NCBI RefSeq assembly: GCF_029948125.1
Contig: NZ_JASAMB010000023.1
Coordinates: 1 to 64,000 of the forward strand
Length of the DNA stretch: 64,000 nucleotides
Direction: 5' to 3'
Origin: Catellatospora sp. KI3
GTDB taxonomy: Bacteria > Actinomycetota > Actinomycetes > Mycobacteriales > Micromonosporaceae
The notes below the pieces were generated by a model. The model saw only the letters and a program-made list of their open reading frames with translations, was not told the origin of the DNA and did no database searches. Below, one piece after another: positions 17,001 through 24,829 of this stretch. The position numbers and the translations under genes are program-made. Numbering within the stretch: the first letter of the stretch is position 1; each line of letters begins with the position of its first letter.

Positions 17001-17691
17001 CCGCGACTTCGCCGCCGCCAAGGACGTCTGGGGGCGCGGGTTCGCGCTGGTCGCGCGCGGGGTCGTGGCGCGCGGCCTGGGCGAGTACGGCCACGCCGAG
17101 GACCTGCTCGCCGAGGCGCTGGAGGAGGGGGAGAAGGTCGGGCACCCGCTGCTGGTCGGCATGGCCGGGACGGTGCGCGGCTTCGTGGCGCTGGACCGGG
17201 GCGACTGCGCGGCCGCCGAGACCGACGCCCGCTCGGTGCTCACCATGGTCTCGCCGTACGGCGTGCTCGATCCGGCCCGGGTCGGCCCGCGCGCGCTGCT
17301 GGCCGCCGCCCGGCTGGCCGCCGGGGACGCGCCGATGGCGCTGCGGCTGCTCGCCCCGATCGCGGCGGCGCCGCACGGACCGTCCATGCTCTACTCCCGC
17401 CGCCAGGGCATCGCCCTCTACAGCGAGGCGCTGCTGGCCGACGGGCAGGTGGCGGCGGCGCTGAGCGCGGCCGAGCTGGCCCAGTCACTGCCGGCCGTCG
17501 ATGTGCGCAGCCGGGTGCGCTCGGCGGTGGCGTACGCGAAGGTGCTGGCCGCTGCGGGCCGCGACGCCGAAGCCGTCGAAGCGGCCGCTCAGGCGCGTAC
17601 GTTGGCCGAGGGGACGCAGCAGGCGAGCGAACGCAGCGTTGCGTTGGCGACATGGGGTGCCGTGAGCGAAGGGCGAAGCGCTACCGTCTAG
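14047..17691 (+). CDS. Adenylate cyclase-AAA ATPase-TPR protein
   Basis: The 1,214-residue protein has four parts. An N-terminal zinc ribbon has CPVC and CHHC pairs (C3, C6, C17, C20). A class III cyclase domain (about 35-175) carries both metal Asp positions (FGDLSDFT and LTGDG), the adenine-selecting Lys in VDKLTGDG with Asp in VIGDTVN, and the transition-state residues in NTAARL; it should make cAMP. An AAA/STAND-type ATPase follows from about 235, with FVGREAEL, Walker A EAGIGKS and Walker B VVIVDDLHD. The C-terminal half is a long run of TPR-like helices. Such proteins are signalling hubs with unknown inputs. The kinase gene starts 3 bp downstream; a crp gene lies 6 kb away. Confidence 0.92.
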   Translation: MTCPVCGTVPVPAARFCHHCGAALPAAATLPATERRVVTVLFGDLSDFTSWSEELDPERVGAVTDRVLSALAGAVKTFGGHVDKLTGDGIMAVFGAPVAHEDDAERAVRAALSMQRAVRRVLDDERGGSAPTGLRLGVNTGPVVAGVQAGLEYTVIGDTVNTAARLADAAAVGAVYAGARTVAATQSVAGWRTLRPLRLKGKREPVETYELLGLHDARGTRAGLGEEGPFVGREAELGRVAGRLAEVVDRDEPRVLVFTAEAGIGKSRFASEVERFANGYEVSAGRFASRTQARVLSVRCAAYGERRRLAPLADLVRLAVGLPADPNTAVTRQVAEERLRRLTTRLTQRSEPGRPVNVDVDALLALLGYADPNELAQWHGVSGDDPEQPGRETAVLAVAVARLLDALATESPLVVIVDDLHDGTPETLDALGFALEELTGPALVILLGRPELVRRAGQLTRVADAEATALPPLRGADAARLLTAYLKGGRLPQADEDRLLTTAQGNPFYLAELVTLLMERGALTKAGAQRGLPAAPNSPGWRLTPGSLDATLLSRDLAAVLAARIDALPVEARAVLRDAAVVGDSVPAGALEALRERRSSRDGRPAAVVAVELERAVDELLQRRMLRRVRGGFAFATPLLREAAYAGVGKADLADRHAFLARWAAPGQTQVTVSSGRTVPALAGVTDDMRDSFVADHAERATRLADAVRLRPDVPARQVAPLGVAALGRAARRAGQAGEPAEAVAYGARAARLAPGALPLPDRLVHARSLLQYGRIAEALHDAEKLIADAADDPRVRAGALLLAGRGQVAQGDPDHAYRSWSEALKAATDADLPGERAEAMRRMGMADFLSGRLGDASSRFAGAYQIAVSAGDRKSQAWSLQNLAWVTTTRGDFAGADAALARAARLFAETRDPVGRAWLRGTTAFARLLAGRLTEAQRLAHVFLPFGERVGEAWAVGTLRAVAAFAAAELGELGEADREARRAYRDFAAAKDVWGRGFALVARGVVARGLGEYGHAEDLLAEALEEGEKVGHPLLVGMAGTVRGFVALDRGDCAAAETDARSVLTMVSPYGVLDPARVGPRALLAAARLAAGDAPMALRLLAPIAAAPHGPSMLYSRRQGIALYSEALLADGQVAAALSAAELAQSLPAVDVRSRVRSAVAYAKVLAAAGRDAEAVEAAAQARTLAEGTQQASERSVALATWGAVSEGRSATV

Positions 17692-17694
17692 CGC

Positions 17695-18633
17695 GTGACT
17701 GACACCCCGGCAGCCGGGCCCAAGATTCCCGGACTCACCGATCTGTCGCTGCTCGCCGTCGGCGGCTACGCGACGATCTTCCGTGCGGTGCAGGGATCGG
17801 TGGGCCGCGAGGTGGCGGTCAAGATCGAGAACCGGACCATCGACTCCGACCGGGACCGGGCGCGGTTCCTGCGCGAGGCGCGGGCGGCCGGCAAGATGTC
17901 CGGCCATCCGCACGTGGCCGACCTGTTCGACGCCGGGGTCACCGAGGACAACCACCCGTACCTGATCATGGAGCTGTACTCGGGGTCGTACCAGGACCGG
18001 ATGCCGCTGCGCCCGCACGAGGTGCGCGACGTCGGCGTGAAGATCGCCGACGCGCTGGCCGACGCGCACGAGCGCGGCGTGGTCCACCGCGACGTCAAGC
18101 CAGCCAACATTCTGATCAGCGACTTCGGTGAGCCCGCGCTGGCCGACTTCGGCCTGGCCATCCTGGCCGAGCTGCGCGACCCCGACATCACCCTCGACGT
18201 GATGACTCCCGCGTACGCCCCGCCGGAGGCGTTCCGCCGCGCCGAGCCCGCCGCGGCCGGCGACGTCTACGCCCTCTGCGCAACCCTGTACGCGCTGCTG
18301 CGCGGCACCCCGCCGCGCTGGGAGCCGGACAGCCCGCCCGGCCTGCTCACCCTGATCGAGATGTTCGCGCTGCCGGTGCCCGACCTGCCCGACGTGCCGC
18401 CCGCCCTGTGCGAGGTGCTGCGCCGGGGCATGGCCAACGACCCCGCCGAGCGCCCCACCGCCCGCGCCCTTGAGGAGCTGCTCGCCGCCGTCGACCTGGA
18501 TGCCGGCGACCGGTCGGCCCCAGCCCGCGACGCCAAGGGGACCGCCCCCGACCAGCCCACTGTCCACATCCCCCAGCAGCCCGAACGCCGCACCGGCCTG
18601 AGTGGCTTCCTGGACAACCTCTTCGGGCGTTAA
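17695..18633 (+). CDS. Soluble serine/threonine protein kinase
   Basis: The GTG at 17695 follows the cyclase stop by 3 bp, so translation is coupled. The 312-residue protein has a nucleotide loop (VGGYATIFRA), the ATP-anchoring Lys in VAVKIE, the catalytic loop VHRDVKPANI and the metal-binding ADFGLA, so it should be an active RD kinase. The kinase domain ends near residue 265; a low-complexity tail containing PTVHIPQQ follows. No transmembrane helix or PASTA sensor is present, unlike the housekeeping Pkn receptors, so it probably senses through a partner, perhaps the cyclase-ATPase-TPR protein encoded just upstream. Confidence 0.92.
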   Translation: MTDTPAAGPKIPGLTDLSLLAVGGYATIFRAVQGSVGREVAVKIENRTIDSDRDRARFLREARAAGKMSGHPHVADLFDAGVTEDNHPYLIMELYSGSYQDRMPLRPHEVRDVGVKIADALADAHERGVVHRDVKPANILISDFGEPALADFGLAILAELRDPDITLDVMTPAYAPPEAFRRAEPAAAGDVYALCATLYALLRGTPPRWEPDSPPGLLTLIEMFALPVPDLPDVPPALCEVLRRGMANDPAERPTARALEELLAAVDLDAGDRSAPARDAKGTAPDQPTVHIPQQPERRTGLSGFLDNLFGR

Positions 18634-18648
18634 CCCCGGTCGCGATTG

Positions 18649-18712
18649 CGGCGGTTTCGGGGAAACTGCGGCAATCGGGGCCTTGATTCCTGCACTCTCC
18701 CGGAAACTGCAC
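18649..18712. repeat. Palindromic repeat family A, copy 1
   Basis: This intergenic element has the family A arrangement: outer arms reading GGTTTCGGGGAAACTGC and its near-complement CTCCCGGAAACTGCAC, inner arms GCAATC and GATTCC, and a short GGGGCC centre. Arms are less conserved than in the other copies. It lies 15 bp after the kinase stop and 75 bp before the carboxyltransferase gene, the one copy between tandem rather than convergent genes. Confidence 0.8.
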
Positions 18713-18787
18713 TCTGCGCGCCTCCGTGTCGGCAGTGTCGGACCGCTCGTTGGCTCTGGTGTCACCAAGCCGGAGAGCAGGTTCACC

Positions 18788-20044
18788 ATGGCGACGCTCG
18801 ACACCGCGCTGGACCCCCGCGCGCCCGCCTTCCTCGACAACCGGAGCACCGCCCAGGCCGCGCTGCGGGTGCTGGAGCAGGCGCACGGACAGGCCCGCGA
18901 CGGCGGCGGGGAGAAAGAGGTCACCCGCCACCACGCGCGCGGCAAGCTGCTGCCGCGTGAACGCATCGAACTGCTGGTGGACAGCGACACCGCCCTGCTG
19001 GAGCTGGCCGCGACGGCGGGCCGGGCCAGCGGCGAGCCCGCGGGCGCGGGGCTGGTGACGGCCGTCGGCGTCATCGACGGCGTCGAGTGCATGCTGGTCG
19101 CCAGCGATCCGACGGTACGCGACGGCGGCCCCGCCCAGACCGGCCGGCGCAAACTGGCCCGCGCCGTCGAACTGGCCGGCCGGCAGTCGCTGCCGCTGGT
19201 GCTGCTGCTGGAGGCGACCCCGGACGCGGGCCGCCCGGCCGCGCCCGACCCCGGCCTGGCCCAGCTGAGCCGCCTGGCCACGCCGGTGCTGTGCGCCGTG
19301 TTCGGGCCGCTGGACGCCTGGCTGGCCCCGCTGCCCGACCTGTCCGACCACGCGATCGTGGTACGCGGCCGGGCCGAGGCGGTGCGGGTCGACCTCGTCG
19401 CCGAGGACGACCGCGACGCGCTGCGGCTGCTGCGGCAGAGCGTGCGGCGGCTGGTGACGTCCCGGCCGGTGGCCGCGCCGGACGAGGGCATGGCGCCGCG
19501 GTACGAGGCCGACGAGCTGCTCGCCGTGGCCAGCGCCGACCCGGGCCGCCCCGCCGACGCGCGCGAGGTGCTGGCGCGGGTGCTCGACGGCTCCGACTTC
19601 GACGAGTTCCGCCCGCAGCAGGGCCTGGGCCTGCTGGCCGGGTTCGGCGCGGTGCACGGGCACCGGGTCGCGGTGCTGGCCGGGACCGACGCCGTGATCG
19701 ACACCGCGTCGGCGGCCAAGGGTGCCGAGCTCGCCCGGCTGGCCGCCGCCGCCCGGATGCCGGTGCTGGTCCTGGCCAACCCGCCCGTGCCGGGGCCGGA
19801 CGACCACTCGGCGCTGCTGCTGCGCGAGCTGGGCCGGGCCGAGCGGATCACCGTGGTGCTCGGCGCGGAGCCGGGCGCGTGGACGGTGGCCGGGCCGGGC
19901 TTCCGGTTCACCTGGCCGGTGGGCGACCTGTCGGCCGACCCGTACGACGGAGTGATCGACCCCCGCGACACCCGGACCGTGCTCGGCATCTGCCTGTCGG
20001 TGGCCGCCCGGTCCGCCCCCGCCGACCGAGAGGTGACCCCATGA
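18788..20044 (+). CDS. Acyl-CoA carboxylase carboxyltransferase-like subunit, divergent
   Basis: ATG 18788 gives 418 residues, about 100 fewer than usual carboxyltransferase beta subunits. The N-terminal signature is retained (HHARGKLLPRERIELLVDSD and GLVTAVGVIDGVEC), as is the C-terminal segment EFRPQQGLGLLAGFGAVHGH and the closing YDGVIDPRDTRTVLG. The two oxyanion-hole regions are not: the DSGGAR segment is replaced by EATPDAGRP, GPCAGGA by GPLDAWLA, and the second GGSYGAG region by an unrelated VLGAEPGAW. So this may be a structural or inactive subunit, or have altered chemistry. It overlaps the biotin-carboxylase gene by 4 bp (ATGA). Confidence 0.8.
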   Translation: MATLDTALDPRAPAFLDNRSTAQAALRVLEQAHGQARDGGGEKEVTRHHARGKLLPRERIELLVDSDTALLELAATAGRASGEPAGAGLVTAVGVIDGVECMLVASDPTVRDGGPAQTGRRKLARAVELAGRQSLPLVLLLEATPDAGRPAAPDPGLAQLSRLATPVLCAVFGPLDAWLAPLPDLSDHAIVVRGRAEAVRVDLVAEDDRDALRLLRQSVRRLVTSRPVAAPDEGMAPRYEADELLAVASADPGRPADAREVLARVLDGSDFDEFRPQQGLGLLAGFGAVHGHRVAVLAGTDAVIDTASAAKGAELARLAAAARMPVLVLANPPVPGPDDHSALLLRELGRAERITVVLGAEPGAWTVAGPGFRFTWPVGDLSADPYDGVIDPRDTRTVLGICLSVAARSAPADREVTP

Positions 20045-22065
20045 TCCGTCGACTGCTGGTGGCCAACCGGGGCGAGGTGGCCCGCCGCATCTTCGCGACC
20101 TGCCGGGCCGTCGGCATCGAGACGGTGGCGGTCCACTCCTCCGCCGACGCCGACGCCCCGTACGTGGCCGAGGCCGACTACGCGGTGCAGCTGCCGGGTT
20201 CGGCGCCGAGCGCCACCTACCTGCGCGGGGACCTGATCATCGCGGCGGCCCGCAAGACCGGCGCCGACGCTGTGCACCCCGGCTACGGCTTCCTGGCCGA
20301 GAACGCGGACTTCGCGGCGATGGTCACCGACGCCGGGCTGACCTGGGTCGGCCCGCCCTCGAAGATCATCTCGGTGATGGCCTCGAAGATCGACGCCAAG
20401 CTGCTGCTGGCCGAGGCCGAGGTGCCGACCCTGCCGAGCTGGACCGACCCGACCGCCGTGGACGAGTTCCCGGTGCTGGTCAAGGCCGCCATCGGCGGCG
20501 GTGGGCGCGGCATGCGCATCGTCCGCGACGCCGACTCGCTCGGCGAGGCGGTCTCCTCCGCCCGCCGCGAGGCGTTCGGCGCCTTCGGCGACTCCACCGT
20601 CTTCTGCGAGCGCTACGTCGAGCAGGCCCGGCACATCGAGGTGCAGATCGCCGCCGACGAGCACGGCAACACCATCACCCTGGGCGAGCGCGAGTGCTCC
20701 ATCCAGCGGCGGCACCAGAAGATCATCGAGGAGGCGCCGTCCCCGGCCGTCTCGCCCGAGCTGCGCGAGAACCTGTGCGCGGCCGCCGTCGCGGTCGCCG
20801 AGGCCATCGGGTACGTCGGCATCGGCACGGTCGAGTTCCTGCTCAGCCCTGACGGCGAGTTCTACTTCCTGGAGATGAACACCCGGCTCCAGGTCGAGCA
20901 CCCGGTCACCGAGCTGGTCACCGGCCTCGACCTGGTCCGCCTCCAGCTGTTCCTGGCCGAGGGCGGCCAGCTGCCGTTCCCGAGCGCCCCGCCGATGCGC
21001 GGGCACGCCATCGAGGTGCGGCTGTGCGCCGAGGACCCGGCCAGCAACTGGCTGCCCGCCACCGGCCAGGTGCACCTGTTCGAGGTGCCCGAGGTGTCGG
21101 GGCGGTTCCGGCCCATGCTCCAGCCCGGCATCCGGGTCGACTCCGGCATCGAGGCCGGCTCCGTCGTCGGCGTGCACTACGACTCGATGCTCGCCAAGAT
21201 CGTCGCCTGGGCGCCGACCCGGTACGAGGCCGCCCGCATGCTCGCCGGAGCCCTGGCCCGGACCCGGATCCACGGCCTGGTGACCAACCGCGACCTGCTG
21301 GTACGCGTGCTGCGCCACCCGGCCTTCCTCACCGGCCAGATCGACACCGGCCTGCTCGACCGCCAGCCCGAGGTGTTCGCGCCGCTGCTGTCCTCGGTCG
21401 AGGCCGTCCGCCTGAGCTGCCTGGCCGCCGCCCTCGCCGCGGCGGCGCAACGCCGCGCCCAGGCCCCCGTCCAGCGCGGCATCCCGTCCGGCTGGCGCAA
21501 CGTCCCCACCGTCGCCCAGACCGTCGTCTACGACGGCCCCGCCGGCCCGGTCGAGGTCGGCTACCGCCTCGACGGCACCGGGGCGCTGGCCCAGTGGTGG
21601 GTACGCGCGGTCGACCCCGAGGAGCTCGACCTGGCCGGGCTGGGACAGGTCGGCGTGCTCGACGACCACCCGCCCGTCGCGGTCGTCTCCGCCACCGTCG
21701 ACGACGTGGTGCTCGACGTGGCCGGGATCCGGCTGGCGCTGCAGGTGCACCGCGTCGGCGCCATGTCGTACGTCGACAGCGCCGAAGGCTCGCTGGCACT
21801 GCGCCAGCTGCCGCGCTTCCCGCTGCCGGTTCAGGAGCTGGAGGAGGGGGCGCTGACCGCCCCGCTGCCCGGCGCGGTCGGCCGGGTGCTGGTCGCGCCG
21901 GGCCAGCGCGTCGGCGCCGGCGACCTGCTGCTGACCCTGGAGGCGATGAAGCTGGAGCACCCGGTGCACGCCCCGGCCGACGGCATCGTCGCCCAGGTCA
22001 CGGTCCGCCCCGGCGCCCTGGTCGCCGCCGGCGCCCTCCTGGCGGTCCTCACCCCCGCCGCGTAA
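20041..22065 (+). CDS. Biotin carboxylase/biotin carboxyl carrier fusion (acyl-CoA carboxylase alpha)
   Basis: The 674-residue protein is a full-length alpha subunit. The biotin-carboxylase domain starts IRRLLVANRGEVARRI and has the ATP-grasp glycine loop AAIGGGGRGMRI, EVQIAADEHGN, ERECSIQRRHQK and MNTRLQVEHPVTE. A BT-like middle domain follows, and the C-terminal carrier domain ends with the biotinylation motif EAMKLEH. It carboxylates its own biotin with bicarbonate and ATP. Its beta partner is the overlapping upstream gene, whose catalytic loops look degenerate, so the holoenzyme's substrate cannot be inferred. Confidence 0.95.
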   Translation: MIRRLLVANRGEVARRIFATCRAVGIETVAVHSSADADAPYVAEADYAVQLPGSAPSATYLRGDLIIAAARKTGADAVHPGYGFLAENADFAAMVTDAGLTWVGPPSKIISVMASKIDAKLLLAEAEVPTLPSWTDPTAVDEFPVLVKAAIGGGGRGMRIVRDADSLGEAVSSARREAFGAFGDSTVFCERYVEQARHIEVQIAADEHGNTITLGERECSIQRRHQKIIEEAPSPAVSPELRENLCAAAVAVAEAIGYVGIGTVEFLLSPDGEFYFLEMNTRLQVEHPVTELVTGLDLVRLQLFLAEGGQLPFPSAPPMRGHAIEVRLCAEDPASNWLPATGQVHLFEVPEVSGRFRPMLQPGIRVDSGIEAGSVVGVHYDSMLAKIVAWAPTRYEAARMLAGALARTRIHGLVTNRDLLVRVLRHPAFLTGQIDTGLLDRQPEVFAPLLSSVEAVRLSCLAAALAAAAQRRAQAPVQRGIPSGWRNVPTVAQTVVYDGPAGPVEVGYRLDGTGALAQWWVRAVDPEELDLAGLGQVGVLDDHPPVAVVSATVDDVVLDVAGIRLALQVHRVGAMSYVDSAEGSLALRQLPRFPLPVQELEEGALTAPLPGAVGRVLVAPGQRVGAGDLLLTLEAMKLEHPVHAPADGIVAQVTVRPGALVAAGALLAVLTPAA

Positions 22066-22094
22066 CGCCACCGGGCGCCCACCCCCGCCCCGAG

Positions 22095-22148
22095 GTAAGG
22101 AAGGGCCCCTTCTTATCGCTTTGCGACGTAGAAGGGGCCCTTCTTAAC
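22095..22148. repeat. Palindromic repeat family B, copy 1
   Basis: A 54-bp palindrome: AAGGAAGGGCCCCTTCTT, a spacer with TCGCTTTGCGA, then GAAGGGGCCCTTCTTAAC. Both halves are themselves palindromic around GGGCCC. It lies 29 bp after the alpha-subunit stop and 35 bp before a family A copy. The second copy is at 46248-46300, again just before a family A copy. Confidence 0.85.
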
Positions 22149-22183
22149 GTCCCCGCCACCCGCCGCCGGGTTAGGGGCCGGTC

Positions 22184-22255
22184 GAGGGTGCAGTTTCGGG
22201 GAAACTGCGCGAATCGCGGCCAAGATTCCAGCACTTTCCCCGAAACTGCACCCTC
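22184..22255. repeat. Palindromic repeat family A, copy 2
   Basis: This is the best-preserved 72-bp copy: GAGGGTGCAGTTTCGGGG on the left mirrors CCCCGAAACTGCACCCTC on the right, with inner arms GAATC and GATTC around CGCGGCCAA. Each outer arm also contains a small palindrome, GCAGTTT/AAACTGC. It lies between the convergent carboxylase and chaplin-like genes. Confidence 0.9.
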
Positions 22256-22323
22256 GCGCTGCGCACTCGGTCGGCGCACTCGGTCGGTGAGGTCGGTCGG
22301 TGGGGTCGGGTGTGGGGACAGGG

Positions 22324-22375
22324 ACGTCCCCCGAGGGGTGGGCCGGATGGAGGTGGCCCGTCCCTCGGGGGACGT
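22324..22375. repeat. Inverted repeat downstream of the chaplin-like gene
   Basis: Arms of 14 bp, ACGTCCCCCGAGGG at 22324-22337 and its exact complement at 22362-22375, enclose 24 nt that include GGGCC and GGCCC. It may terminate the leftward chaplin transcript or bind a protein. The rest of the 22,066-22,562 gap holds the two palindromic repeats listed separately and no convincing gene. Confidence 0.6.
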
Positions 22376-22562
22376 GGGTGGTGCGGGTGTCGCGTGCGGA
22401 CTACTCAGCGAAAGGGGTCCGTACGCATGGAACGTGGCGGGGTGCCATGTTCGTTGTCCGGCCTGCCCGCCGAACCGAGGCGGTGCAGTGTTCTGCCTGG
22501 TCGCGGTCCGGAAGTGACGGGAGAAGTCGTTTCGGGCCGGGCTCGGCGGGCAGGGCCGGGGT

Positions 22563-23738
22563 CTACTGCCGCGCCGAGGCGCCGCCGGTGCTCCAGGCGG
22601 CCGCGTCGCCGAGGACGCCGACCGCCACGCCGCTCACGTCGACCGGGAGCTGGATCGGCGCGTACACCTGGGTGCCGTTGAGGATCCCGTGGTTGCCCGC
22701 GCTGATCAGGTTCACGTCGTGGTCGTGCCGGGCGTGCCGGCCGTGGTCGTGGCGGTGGTTGTGGTCGGCGCAGGGCTGCGGGCGGGGCCGGGGACGCGGG
22801 GTCGGGTGGTGGCCGTTGCCGCCACCGCCGCCGCCCGGGTTGGTGCCCGTACCGCCGCCGTTGCCGCCGCTGCTGTGGTCGACGTCGTCGCTCTCGGTGT
22901 CGAAGCGGTCGACGGTGCCGACCGCGTCCAGGGCGTCGAGGTCGATGGCGTCCGCCCCGGTCGCCGCGGTGCGCTGCTGGCCGCCGGTCAGGCCGCCCAG
23001 CAGCGGGCCGACCACGGGCAGGCCGTTGCCGAGGCCGCCGCTGGTGAGGCCGCCGACCACCGGCAGGTTGCCCAGCGAGCCCACCAGCGGCAGGCCGCCG
23101 CCGGTCAGCTCGCCGACGAGCGGGAGGCCGCCGTTGGTGAGGCCGCCGACCAGGGGCAGGTTGCCGACCAGGGGCAGCCCTTCGGTACGGGCCGACTCGC
23201 GGCCGCCGTACCCGCCGTGGCCGTTGTGTCCGTCGTGGCCGTGGCTGCCGCAGCCGCAGTTGTGCCCGTGCCCGTGGTCCGGCCGGGGCCGGGGGAGCGG
23301 CATCGGGCGGTGGCCCGGCGTCGGGCGGTGGCCGGGCTGCTCGGCGGAGGCGCCGCCGTCGCAGAACGCCAGTGCGGACCCGAGCGCCCCGGCGGCCACG
23401 CCGCAGACGTTGATCGGGGCCTGGATCGGGGCGAAGACCTGGGTGCCGTTGAGGATGCCGTGGTTGCCGGCGCTGATCAGGTGCGCGTCGTAGACGCCCT
23501 CCAGCTCGGCGGCGCTGCCGCCCTCGCAGCCGGCGAGCGCGTCACCGGCGACGCCGACGGCCAGGCCGCACAGGTTGATCGGCGCCTGGATCGGGGCGAA
23601 GACCTGGGTGCCGTTCAGGATGCCGTGGTTGCCGGCACTGATGACACTGGCCTCGGCGTACGCCGCGGTGCCGGTGGCCATGACCGCGCCGGCGGTGAGC
23701 GCACCGGCCTTCAGGGAACGTCGAACCCACGTGTTCAT
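22563..23738 (-). CDS. Three-domain chaplin-like secreted protein
   Basis: The 391-residue protein has a signal peptide (residues 1-28, ending AYA). Two chaplin-like domains follow at about 29-76 and 84-131, each with ISAGNHGILNGTQVFAPIQA, a Cys pair (NLCG/AGCEGG; NVCG/AFCDGG) and valine/glycine-rich strands. The centre is His/Gly/Pro-rich, followed by GLPLVG-type repeats and a Gly-rich stretch. A third chaplin-like domain ends the protein (about 341-391) and lacks both cysteines (VDVSG, AWSTG). Chaplins are amyloid-forming surface hydrophobins of filamentous actinomycetes. There is no LPXTG sorting signal. The His-rich linker could bind metals. Start ATG 23738; AGAGG lies upstream. Confidence 0.88.
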   Translation of the reverse strand: MNTWVRRSLKAGALTAGAVMATGTAAYAEASVISAGNHGILNGTQVFAPIQAPINLCGLAVGVAGDALAGCEGGSAAELEGVYDAHLISAGNHGILNGTQVFAPIQAPINVCGVAAGALGSALAFCDGGASAEQPGHRPTPGHRPMPLPRPRPDHGHGHNCGCGSHGHDGHNGHGGYGGRESARTEGLPLVGNLPLVGGLTNGGLPLVGELTGGGLPLVGSLGNLPVVGGLTSGGLGNGLPVVGPLLGGLTGGQQRTAATGADAIDLDALDAVGTVDRFDTESDDVDHSSGGNGGGTGTNPGGGGGGNGHHPTPRPRPRPQPCADHNHRHDHGRHARHDHDVNLISAGNHGILNGTQVYAPIQLPVDVSGVAVGVLGDAAAWSTGGASARQ

Positions 23739-23997
23739 AGTGGTGAGGACCTCTTTCGATCGTCGGAGTCGTTCCGACCGACCGATCGAGGCGGCGTGAG
23801 AGGTGGTCCCATGCTCCCGGGCAGGGGCGCTGGGTCACCGCACGATCGGTCACTGTGGACACGTCTAGCCGCGCGCAGTTTGCGAGGTTCGCGACCACTC
23901 TGACCAACGAGGTCTACCCAGGGGCTGATGTGTCAGGGACAGGTTCCCGACACTTCAGCGATACTATATGCCCGATTTTATCCCGTTTTGGTATGGC

Positions 23998-24675
23998 TCA
24001 GACGCGGGCGCGCCGGGCCAACCGCTCCGGGTCCAGGATGATGACGCTCTTGCCGTCCAGCCGCAGCCAGCCCCGCGAGGCGAAGTCGGCCAGCGCCTTG
24101 TTGACGGTCTCGCGGGAGGCGCCGACGAGCTGCGCCAGCTCCTCCTGGGTGAGGTCGTGCGTCACGCGCAGGACGCCGCCGTCGCGGGTGCCGAACCGGC
24201 CCGCCATCTGCAGCAGGTTCTTGGCCACGCGGCCGGGCACGTCGGTGAAGATGAGGTCGGCCAGCGCGTCGTTGGTGCGGCGCAGGCGGCGGGCGAGCAC
24301 CCGCAGCAGCTGCTCGGCGATCTCCGGGCGGTTGTTCAGCCACGGGCGCAGGGCCTGCTTGCGCAGCCGGGCCAGGCGCACGTCGGTGACGGCGGTGGCG
24401 GTGGCGGTGCGCGGGCCGGGGTCGAACAGCGACAGCTCGCCCAGCATGTCGGACGGCCCCATCACGGAGACCAGGTTCTGCCGGCCGTCGGCGGCGCGGC
24501 GACCGAGCTTGATCTTGCCAGAGAGTACGATGTAGAGACTGTCTCCCGGCTCACCCTCGTTGAACACGATCTCGCCCTTGCGGATCTCGATCGTCTCCAT
24601 CTCGCGGGCAAGCGCCTCCGCGGCCTCCGGGTCGACACCCTGGAAGATTCCGCTGCGAGCCAGCACCTCGTCCAT
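23998..24675 (-). CDS. crp: CRP/FNR-family transcriptional regulator (cAMP receptor type)
   Basis: GGAGG lies 6-7 nt upstream of the ATG at 24675, while the in-frame ATG at 24681 abuts it, so 24675 is the start, giving 225 residues. Residues 10-125 form the cyclic-nucleotide domain with the phosphate-binding cassette [18 protein letters not shown] long dimerisation helix and a winged HTH follow ([20 protein letters not shown]). Sequence and neighbourhood (between a metallo-hydrolase/RidA side and nth) match M. tuberculosis Crp (Rv3676), a global regulator. The gene has a class III adenylate cyclase gene on its flank in this genome, a plausible source of its ligand. Confidence 0.93.
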   Translation of the reverse strand: MDEVLARSGIFQGVDPEAAEALAREMETIEIRKGEIVFNEGEPGDSLYIVLSGKIKLGRRAADGRQNLVSVMGPSDMLGELSLFDPGPRTATATAVTDVRLARLRKQALRPWLNNRPEIAEQLLRVLARRLRRTNDALADLIFTDVPGRVAKNLLQMAGRFGTRDGGVLRVTHDLTQEELAQLVGASRETVNKALADFASRGWLRLDGKSVIILDPERLARRARV

Positions 24676-24829
24676 CGCCATACCTCCATCGGCGCGGGGT
24701 GCGTGGGACCGCCATACGCCGCGCGAGGTCAGTCTAGGCGCAACCGGTCTCCAACCGGACGCCAACCCCCAGAATCCGCTTCGCTCGACCGATGTCGCAG
24801 GTGGCGCGCCGCGGGTAGAGTCCCCGGCG

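Noticed and set aside
13696-17376. Minus-strand open frame of 1,226 codons opposite the cyclase gene
   Set aside because: Its translation is Arg/Gly/Pro/Gln-rich without domains, while the plus strand encodes a coherent multidomain protein.
17485-22071. Minus-strand open frame of 1,528 codons opposite the kinase and carboxylase genes
   Set aside because: It is a shadow of high-GC coding sequence with no recognisable domain.
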